Positions 1 to 5,304 of a stretch of DNA of 5,304 nucleotides are shown here, one piece after another. How positions within the stretch are numbered: position 1 is the first letter of the stretch; each line of letters opens with the position of its first letter. Made by a program: the position numbers and the translations under genes. The stretch lies in contig DMPB01000014.1 of the NCBI GenBank assembly GCA_003456175.1, positions 5,903 to 11,206 on the forward strand. Reading direction: 5' to 3'. Below the pieces are notes generated by a model. It ran no database searches. It saw only the letters and a list, made by a program, of their open reading frames with translations, and was not told the origin of the DNA. The DNA comes from Chitinophagaceae bacterium. Lineage in GTDB: Bacteria; Bacteroidota; Bacteroidia; Chitinophagales; Chitinophagaceae.

Positions 1-2997
1 AAAACAACCGCTGAGTTACTCTCGGGTGTTTCAGTTACACAAGAGGGCACTAACAAAACCTCCCTCACCGATGCTAACGGTTATTTCTCCATCACTGTAC
101 CCAAAGGCGCAACACTTGTTTTCACTTATGTTGGGTTAACGCCTTACCGCCTTATGGCAAATGAGAACGCAGCTGTAGACATTCTTCTTGAAGAAGGTTC
201 CAACAAAGCCATGGACGAAGTAGTAGTTATTGGTTACGGCGCAAAAAAACGTAAAGAGCTTTCTACCTCTGTAGCATCTGTAGGCGCCAAAGAAATTACT
301 GCTACACCTGTTGCCGATGCTGCACAAGCACTACAAGGCCGTGTATCGGGGGTAACTATTGTGCAAAACAGTGGTGCTCCGGGTGGTACAGGTGGTACCG
401 GAATTAGAATTCGAGGTATTTCCTCGTTAACAGGTACCAATAACCCACTTATTGTAGTAGATGGTTATCCTTTACCAGATCAGCAAGCCGATAACGTGCT
501 TAACTCATTTGGTGTTGGTGATATCGAATCAATCGATGTACTTAAAGATGCGGCTGCTGCCTCTATTTATGGTGTTCGTGCCTCAAATGGTGTTATTATG
601 ATTACCACCAAGCGTGGTAAAGCAGGTAAAACGAGCCTAACCGCCGATGTATATCATGGTATTCAACAAGCTTGGCAGTTACCAACCATGTTGAATGCAC
701 GTGAATATGCCATTTTAAATTCTGAAGCTCGTATTGCTAGTGGGTTACAGCCTATTCCAAAACTAACCGATTTCAATGCGATTGAAGCTCAATATGGCAA
801 TGGTGTTAACTGGCTCGACGAAATTTTCCGCCGTGCTGCCATGCAAAGTGTGAACATCAATGCTAGCGGTGGTTCCGATAAGGCACAGTACATGTTTAGT
901 GCCGGGTACTTTAAGCAAGATGGTATCATTTACAACACCAACTTCGAACGGTTTAACCTTCGCTTCAATGGCGACGTTAAAGTAACGGATCGCATCAAAA
1001 TTGGTAACTCACTTTCTATGAATAAATTCATTGAACGTGGTGCCGATACTTACACACCTTTCAACAGTGTTGTGTTACTCGCATTAACATCTCCTCCAAC
1101 AGTAACGCCACGTAATACCGATGGTACTTATGCAGGTGGTAACGGTAGTGTAGATGGGTTTAATGAACCTAACCCAATTTATCAGTTAGAAGTTCCTAAT
1201 AACCGCAATACCAAATACCGTATTACAGGTAATGTTTATACCGAAATCAATTTGGCAAAAGCGTTGAAGTTTAAAGCTGTATTTGGTGCCGATTTCAATT
1301 ATCAAGAAATCAACAACTTTAGTCCTGCAACGCCAAGTTCAGGTGGCCGTCCATTTATCTTAACAGGCTATTCTGTTCAAAAAGGTTTTTATCCTGATTA
1401 TTTGGCCGAATACACTTTGTCTTACGATAAAACATTTAATGGTAAGCATAAAGTAAGTGCTGTAGCCGGATACACTTTCCAAGAGAATCGCTTTTCTTAC
1501 GTGTTAGCCGGCCGTGGTGGTAATTTCACGCAGAATATTCCTGTGTTGAACGACATCATTTTTAGAGCTACCGATATTTCGCAAACCTACAACGCCGCTG
1601 AAGATGGTATTAACAGTCGCTTAATGTCGTACTTTGCTCGTGTAAACTACGATTTCGATGGCCGTGGTTTCTTCGGCTTCTCTATCCGCCGTGATGGTAG
1701 TTCAAATTTCGCTCCTAACAATCGTTTCGCAGTCTTCCCATCAGTATCGGCAGCATGGCGTTTATCGCAAGAAAAATTCATGCAAAACATCAAGTGGTTG
1801 AACGATTTGAAGGTACGTGCTAGCTTTGGTTACACGGGTAACCCGAACGTAGCTGCATTTGCATACATCCAAAGTATCAACCAAAGTTTCCAATACACAT
1901 TCGGTAACTCTAGTGGTTCTGGTGGTGTAGTAGGTGCAGCAGCGCCAAGTCGCTCTTACAATCCTGATATTCGTTGGGAAAAGAACGAGCAGTTAAACAT
2001 TGGTGCCGATGCTAGTATGTTCGACAACCGCTTAACAGTGGCACTCGATGTGTATCAGCGTCGTTCAAAAGATCTTATTCTATACGTAGCACCTCCATTT
2101 GTGTCTGGTACTTATGAATCAGTTCCTTTTAATACTGGTACGCTTCAAAACAGAGGTATTGATCTTTCCCTTACGGGTAAAATAATTAGCAATAAGCACC
2201 TCAACTGGACTGCCACTGCTGTTGCTGGCGCTTACAAGAATGATGTAGTTTCTTTAGGTTTATCAGCACCGCTCGATAACGGATTTTCGAGAATCACAGG
2301 TGGTAGCTTACGTACTATACAAGGTGCTCCTGCTAACTTCTTCTTTGGTTTTGTAACCGATGGCATTTTCCAATCTTATGAAGAAATTGCTAAGCATGCA
2401 GTACAAACAGCCGGCTCTAACCCAACTACAAGTACTGCACCTGGCGATATTCGCTTCAAAGATTTAAATGGCGATGGTGTTATTAACGATCAAGATAGAA
2501 CTAATATTGGTAATGCTAACCCAACATTCACGTATGGTTTAACCAATACAGTTACTTATAAAGGCTTTGAATTAAGCGTTTTCATTCAAGGTTCTGAAGG
2601 TAACCGTGTATTAAACTTTACACGCTGGTATACCGAAGGTGGTGTAAGTAATGGTAACTACAGTAATAAAGTTATTGAACGTTGGACTGGTCCTGGTACA
2701 AGCAATAGCATGCCACGTTTAATTTTAAACGATCCAAACGGTAATAACCGCGTTTCAGACAGATTTGTCGAAGACGCTTCTTACATCCGTTTGAAGAATA
2801 TTCGTCTTGCCTACACCTTACCAGCAGCAGTTACTAAGTTTTCTAAGTTAAAGCGTACCCAACTTTACGTAAGTGCCCAAAACCTAGTTACCATAACTAA
2901 CTACTCTGGTTTAGACCCTGAAGTTGGTGGTGGTGTAGATATTGGTTTCTATCCACAAGCTAGAACTTTCTTGGCTGGTATTACTGTTGATTTTTAA
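1..2997 (+). CDS. SusC/RagA-like TonB-dependent outer-membrane transporter (5' partial)
   Basis: This is the outer-membrane barrel that imports glycans or oligosaccharides with energy from TonB-ExbBD, partnered by the SusD-like protein encoded next. The frame is open from base 1, giving 998 visible residues, so the ATG at 154 is internal. Visible residues about 9-66 are a carboxypeptidase-regulatory-like beta-sandwich (GVSV, then TDANGYFSITVP and FTYVG). Residues 72-80 are the DEVVVIGYG block that opens the plug. The plug follows, with VVDGYP at 152-157 and the SusC signature DVLKDAAAASIYG from 179, ending in ITTKRG near 206. The rest is barrel, including the acidic loop DLNGDGVINDQDR (821-833), which resembles a calcium-binding loop and is common in this family. 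The C-terminus is also typical: YVSAQNL near 956, SGLDPEVGGG, YPQARTF, and a final aromatic Phe expected for BAM-dependent insertion. Only the signal peptide and the first strands of the N-terminal domain, probably a few dozen residues, lie upstream. Whether an STN (secretin/TonB N-terminal) domain precedes them cannot be seen. There is no frameshift. The substrate is not identifiable from the sequence. Confidence 0.97.
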   Translation, partial: KTTAELLSGVSVTQEGTNKTSLTDANGYFSITVPKGATLVFTYVGLTPYRLMANENAAVDILLEEGSNKAMDEVVVIGYGAKKRKELSTSVASVGAKEITATPVADAAQALQGRVSGVTIVQNSGAPGGTGGTGIRIRGISSLTGTNNPLIVVDGYPLPDQQADNVLNSFGVGDIESIDVLKDAAAASIYGVRASNGVIMITTKRGKAGKTSLTADVYHGIQQAWQLPTMLNAREYAILNSEARIASGLQPIPKLTDFNAIEAQYGNGVNWLDEIFRRAAMQSVNINASGGSDKAQYMFSAGYFKQDGIIYNTNFERFNLRFNGDVKVTDRIKIGNSLSMNKFIERGADTYTPFNSVVLLALTSPPTVTPRNTDGTYAGGNGSVDGFNEPNPIYQLEVPNNRNTKYRITGNVYTEINLAKALKFKAVFGADFNYQEINNFSPATPSSGGRPFILTGYSVQKGFYPDYLAEYTLSYDKTFNGKHKVSAVAGYTFQENRFSYVLAGRGGNFTQNIPVLNDIIFRATDISQTYNAAEDGINSRLMSYFARVNYDFDGRGFFGFSIRRDGSSNFAPNNRFAVFPSVSAAWRLSQEKFMQNIKWLNDLKVRASFGYTGNPNVAAFAYIQSINQSFQYTFGNSSGSGGVVGAAAPSRSYNPDIRWEKNEQLNIGADASMFDNRLTVALDVYQRRSKDLILYVAPPFVSGTYESVPFNTGTLQNRGIDLSLTGKIISNKHLNWTATAVAGAYKNDVVSLGLSAPLDNGFSRITGGSLRTIQGAPANFFFGFVTDGIFQSYEEIAKHAVQTAGSNPTTSTAPGDIRFKDLNGDGVINDQDRTNIGNANPTFTYGLTNTVTYKGFELSVFIQGSEGNRVLNFTRWYTEGGVSNGNYSNKVIERWTGPGTSNSMPRLILNDPNGNNRVSDRFVEDASYIRLKNIRLAYTLPAAVTKFSKLKRTQLYVSAQNLVTITNYSGLDPEVGGGVDIGFYPQARTFLAGITVDF

Positions 2998-3013
2998 TTG
3001 AAAAACATAGTTC
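2998..3013 (+). promoter_or_regulatory. 16-base susC-susD-type gap with translation start context, no Shine-Dalgarno
   Basis: The gap between the transporter stop (TAA, 2995-2997) and the SusD-like ATG (3014) is only 16 bases and A-rich (TTGAAAAACATAGTTC). It has no AGGAGG-like element, as is usual in Bacteroidota, where A-rich upstream context replaces strong Shine-Dalgarno pairing. It has no room for a promoter or terminator, so the two genes should share one transcript. The bases around the start, TTCATGAAA, recur exactly at the proposed start of the third gene. Confidence 0.5.
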
Positions 3014-4537
3014 ATGAAACCTATTACAAAATATACTTTCCCGCTATTGGTAGGCGTGAGCATGTTGTTTGCTCAATGTAAAAAGGAGATGCTAGACATA
3101 GCACCTACTATTCCTATCAACTCTGTTGATAATTATTATAAGAATGAGGCTGAAGCTATTAATGCTGTTAATGCTACCTATACGCCGCTTTCTGCTATCT
3201 ATAATGGTGCTGCATGGCATTTTGGCGATATCATGAGTGATGATGCCGACCTCGGCGGCGGTGGTGGTGGCGATGGTTTAGAAACCGCCGAGCTAGATAA
3301 CTTTACCGTTACCTCATTCAATCCGATTGTCAACTTAATGTGGGCACAATGCTACTTTGGTATTTTACGTGCCAATCTTGTAATTACAAAAGTGCCAGAA
3401 GTGCCAACGATGACCGAATCTATTCGTCGTAGAAGTATTGGCGAAGGTCGCTTCTTACGTGCTTTGTATTATTACCATCTTGTACGTTTGTATGGCGATG
3501 TTCCTTTATACACCAATGTAATTACAGCCGAAGGTGCTGCCTCCATTGCCCGTTCTCCGCGTCAGCAAGTGTACAATCAAATCATCGATGATTTAAAGCA
3601 AGCAGAAACTTTACTTCCTAATACCTATACAGGTGCCGATAAGGGTAGAGCAACTGCTGGTGCAGCAAAGGGCTTACTAGCTGCTGTATATTTAACACTA
3701 GGCGATAAAGCTAATGCTGCTGCAAAAGCGAAAGAAGTAATTGACAACAGAGCCTTATACGGTTATGAACTATGGGCCAATTACGGCGATAATTTCTCTT
3801 TAGATAACGAGAATGGTCGTGAGTCAATGTTCGAAGTGCAATATCGTAGCGGCGGCGGCCAATGGAGCGATTTTGGTGCTGGTCACAAACTAAATACTTT
3901 CTTCGCTCCACGTGCTCAAGATATCGTACAATCTTCTGGTTATGGTTGGAACGTACCAACTAAAAACTTTGCAGATCAGTACGAAAAAACAGGTGCAAAC
4001 TACAATACCATTACCGATCGTCGTCGTCCTAGTACTATGTGGATTCCAGGCGACAGGTATGCACCATTGAACTATACACAACCTGCTCAGTTGGTAGGTT
4101 CTCCGCTAGGTTTAAATGTGCGTAAGTATTTTGTACCTGTAACCAATACGCTAGGTGATAATGGTGGTTGGACTTGTGCCCTCAACGTACCAATCATGCG
4201 ATATGCAGAAGTGCTATTAATTTATGCCGAGGCGGCAGGGCCTGCTTTAGGTAAGCCATTTGCCGATCAAGTTCGCGCTAGAGCAGGGTTAGCACCATTA
4301 CCAAATAACCTTTCCGATGCACAATACCTTGAGGCTATCTACAAAGAGCGTCGTTTAGAATTTGCGTTCGAAATGCACCGTTGGTACGATTTGTTACGCC
4401 ACCCCGATCCAAATTACTTTATCACAGTAATGCGTGCTGCTGGCAAAACAAATATTGCTGCTAAACATCGCTACATGCCTATCCCGCAAGGCGAACGCGA
4501 TAAAAATCCTAATCTAACACAAAACGATGGCTACTAA
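3014..4537 (+). CDS. SusD/RagB-like nutrient-binding outer-membrane lipoprotein
   Basis: This complete 507-residue protein is the surface lid that binds substrate and closes over the SusC-like barrel encoded 16 bases upstream. Residues 1-21 are a lipoprotein signal peptide (MKPITKY, then a hydrophobic core) ending in LFAQ, with Cys22 as the lipidated residue. Gln at -1 departs from the classical Gly/Ala lipobox. The mature protein begins CKKEMLDIAP, as in many SusD homologues. The N-terminal SusD-like domain covers roughly 24-250, with the TPR-like helices marked by GEGRFLRALYYYHLVRLYGDVPL (143-165, abbreviated motif GDVPL at 161-165) and RATAGAAKGLLAAVYL (212-227). The C-terminal SusD/RagB domain covers roughly 268-507. 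It contains RESMFEVQY (269-277), NVPIMRYAEVLLIYAEA (391-407), ERRLEFAFEMHRWYDLLR (445-462), and the closing PIPQGERDKNPNLTQNDGY (489-507), all strong family signatures. A run of six glycines (81-86) follows the conserved SDDAD stretch. The length is normal for the family, which runs about 450-600 residues. Ligand residues cannot be assigned without a structure or model. Confidence 0.97.
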   Translation: MKPITKYTFPLLVGVSMLFAQCKKEMLDIAPTIPINSVDNYYKNEAEAINAVNATYTPLSAIYNGAAWHFGDIMSDDADLGGGGGGDGLETAELDNFTVTSFNPIVNLMWAQCYFGILRANLVITKVPEVPTMTESIRRRSIGEGRFLRALYYYHLVRLYGDVPLYTNVITAEGAASIARSPRQQVYNQIIDDLKQAETLLPNTYTGADKGRATAGAAKGLLAAVYLTLGDKANAAAKAKEVIDNRALYGYELWANYGDNFSLDNENGRESMFEVQYRSGGGQWSDFGAGHKLNTFFAPRAQDIVQSSGYGWNVPTKNFADQYEKTGANYNTITDRRRPSTMWIPGDRYAPLNYTQPAQLVGSPLGLNVRKYFVPVTNTLGDNGGWTCALNVPIMRYAEVLLIYAEAAGPALGKPFADQVRARAGLAPLPNNLSDAQYLEAIYKERRLEFAFEMHRWYDLLRHPDPNYFITVMRAAGKTNIAAKHRYMPIPQGERDKNPNLTQNDGY

Positions 4538-4547
4538 AATGCTTTTC
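4538..4547 (+). promoter_or_regulatory. 10-base gap with two candidate starts for the PKD lipoprotein
   Basis: The SusD-like gene stops with TAA at 4535-4537. Two in-frame ATGs follow, at 4539 (one base after the stop) and at 4548. The second is preferred. It gives a textbook signal peptide beginning MKKTT, and its context TTCATGAAA is identical to that of the SusD-like start at 3014. The first would add only Met-Leu-Phe and would give a TAAAATG stop-start arrangement typical of translational coupling, so it remains possible. No Shine-Dalgarno sequence, promoter or terminator is visible. Confidence 0.45.
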
Positions 4548-5304
4548 ATGAAAAAGACAACTTTATCATACGCAATCGCACTGTTAAGCATCGCTAGCTT
4601 ATTCACACAGTGCAAGAAAGATGATCTTTCCCTTACGGGAAATGCTTCTCAAGCCGACTTCACATTTACCCAAGTGCCTGGTGGCGATTCGCTGCCTTAC
4701 ACCCCGCAAATCAATTTCACTAGCACAGCTAAAGATGCATTTATTCATCAATGGAGCTTTGGCGATAACCTTGGCACCTCCCCAGAAATAAATCCGCAAT
4801 ACAAGTACCGTAAAGGTGGTGTGTATAATGTAACACTTACCACTGTTGGTACCAACGGTAACAATGCAATCACAAAATTGGTGAACGTTACAGATGCTTG
4901 TAGCAACGATTTTTTCAGCAAGCTTACTAATTGTGCTATTGGTGAGTGGACTTGGAGTACCGATGGCGATGCTATTCGTGTATTATCACCTGATGCTACA
5001 CAAGTATACTTCGCTGGCGCTGCCAGTGGTTGCCAAGCCGATGATGTGTACAAGTTTAATGCCGATGGTACTTTCACCTATGAAGCTAATGGCCAAACAC
5101 TAGATGTTCAGGCAGGATATAGCTGTCAGGCACCAAAGCTGAATGCTACTTCTTTTAAAGTTGTAGCAAGAACGGGTCAGCTGCCACGCATTGTATTACC
5201 TCGTATTGCAACAGGCCGTCCATTCATTGGTACAACCGATGTGGTAGATAGCAATTTGTATCGTGTAATGTCGTACACCGATAATACAATGACCTTGCGT
5301 GCTG
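4548..5304 (+). CDS. PKD-domain lipoprotein, putative surface glycan-binding protein (3' partial)
   Basis: This reading frame stays open to the window edge (252 visible residues plus one base), so the stop lies outside. Residues 1-21 are a signal peptide (MKKTTLSYAIALL, then ASLFTQ) and Cys22 is the predicted lipidation site. CKKDD follows, resembling the acidic surface-export signal described for Bacteroidota lipoproteins. Residues about 37-115 look like a PKD (polycystic kidney disease repeat) beta-sandwich: the WSFGDN motif at 69-74 matches the family W-x-F-G-D-G signature, and YKYRKGGVYNVTLTT (85-99) matches the closing strands. Residues about 118-252 form a second, beta-rich region with GEWTW (132-136), CQADDVYKFNADGTFTYE (162-179), PFIGTTD (225-231) and YRVMSYTDNTMTLRA (238-252). 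This resembles the lipocalin-like C-terminal part of many Bacteroidota PKD proteins, whose last strand usually sits close to the end, so perhaps only 10-30 residues are missing. Cys118, 129, 162 and 193 could form disulfides. No catalytic motif is visible. Its position after SusC-SusD suggests an accessory glycan-binding role; the ligand is unknown. The start is discussed under the preceding gap. Confidence 0.85.
   Translation, partial: MKKTTLSYAIALLSIASLFTQCKKDDLSLTGNASQADFTFTQVPGGDSLPYTPQINFTSTAKDAFIHQWSFGDNLGTSPEINPQYKYRKGGVYNVTLTTVGTNGNNAITKLVNVTDACSNDFFSKLTNCAIGEWTWSTDGDAIRVLSPDATQVYFAGAASGCQADDVYKFNADGTFTYEANGQTLDVQAGYSCQAPKLNATSFKVVARTGQLPRIVLPRIATGRPFIGTTDVVDSNLYRVMSYTDNTMTLRA

Noticed and set aside
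136..440. Two minus-strand open frames opposite the start of the transporter
   Set aside because: They overlap the regulatory-like and plug domains, which are clearly coding on the plus strand, and they show no domain or start context.
2461..2499. DLNGDGVINDQDR in the transporter as a dockerin or EF-hand module
   Set aside because: This acidic loop is a recurrent feature of SusC-like barrels. A dockerin would need a duplicated segment with helices, which is absent.
2998..3013. Promoter or attenuator between the transporter and SusD-like genes
   Set aside because: The 16-base gap holds no Bacteroidota TTTG / TAnnTTTG pair and no hairpin, so co-transcription is the simpler reading.
3254..3277. 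GGN triplet run as a phase-variation tract
   Set aside because: The unit is three bases, so slippage would keep the frame; it cannot act as an on/off switch. The tract is also imperfect (mixed GGC and GGT).
3711..4081. Two overlapping minus-strand open frames opposite the SusD-like gene
   Set aside because: Their translations are Arg/His/Cys-rich and resemble no family, and they sit opposite well-conserved SusD sequence.
4748..5077. Open frame of 109 codons on the minus strand
   Set aside because: It lies wholly opposite the PKD lipoprotein frame, has no recognisable domain or signal, and is explained by the codon bias of the true gene.
4894..5103. Plus-strand open frame of 69 codons with a hydrophobic N-terminal stretch
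   Set aside because: It overlaps the PKD lipoprotein in another frame. The real frame runs uninterrupted through it and carries recognisable PKD and beta-domain motifs, so the hydrophobic start is a frame-shifted reading.

Overview
The window is a compact stretch of an outer-membrane nutrient-uptake operon from a Bacteroidota bacterium. The evidence is a SusC-like TonB-dependent transporter followed directly by a SusD-like lipoprotein, a pairing essentially restricted to that phylum. No Shine-Dalgarno sequences precede the starts, which is also typical. The protein style (SusC and SusD consensus blocks, lipoproteins beginning C-K-K) suggests the Chitinophagia/Sphingobacteriia side of the phylum, but this is only an impression.

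Layout, all on the + strand: (1) positions 1-2997 hold a SusC/RagA-like TonB-dependent receptor whose 5' end lies before the window; (2) positions 3014-4537 hold a complete SusD/RagB-like lipoprotein; (3) from about 4548 to the window end runs a PKD-domain lipoprotein cut off by the window edge, so it has no visible stop and is easily missed. The gaps are only 16 and about 10 bases, with no visible promoter or terminator, so the three genes are almost certainly co-transcribed. No RNA genes, mobile elements, CRISPR arrays or minus-strand genes are supported.

How they work together: SusC forms the outer-membrane barrel and SusD caps it as a substrate-binding lid. The PKD lipoprotein occupies the usual place of an accessory surface glycan-binding protein (SGBP). 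The set therefore looks like the binding and import part of a polysaccharide utilization locus (PUL). No glycoside hydrolase, regulator or anti-sigma factor is inside the window, so the substrate cannot be read directly. A SusC-SusD-PKD order recalls beta-glucan (laminarin-type) loci of marine Bacteroidota, but that is a weak inference.

I found no convincing novel system. The points most worth checking are the unterminated third gene and its cysteine-containing C-terminal domain, the near-identical lipoprotein signals of the two lipoproteins, an exact 18-base match shared by genes 1 and 3, and a marked codon-context preference before aspartate.
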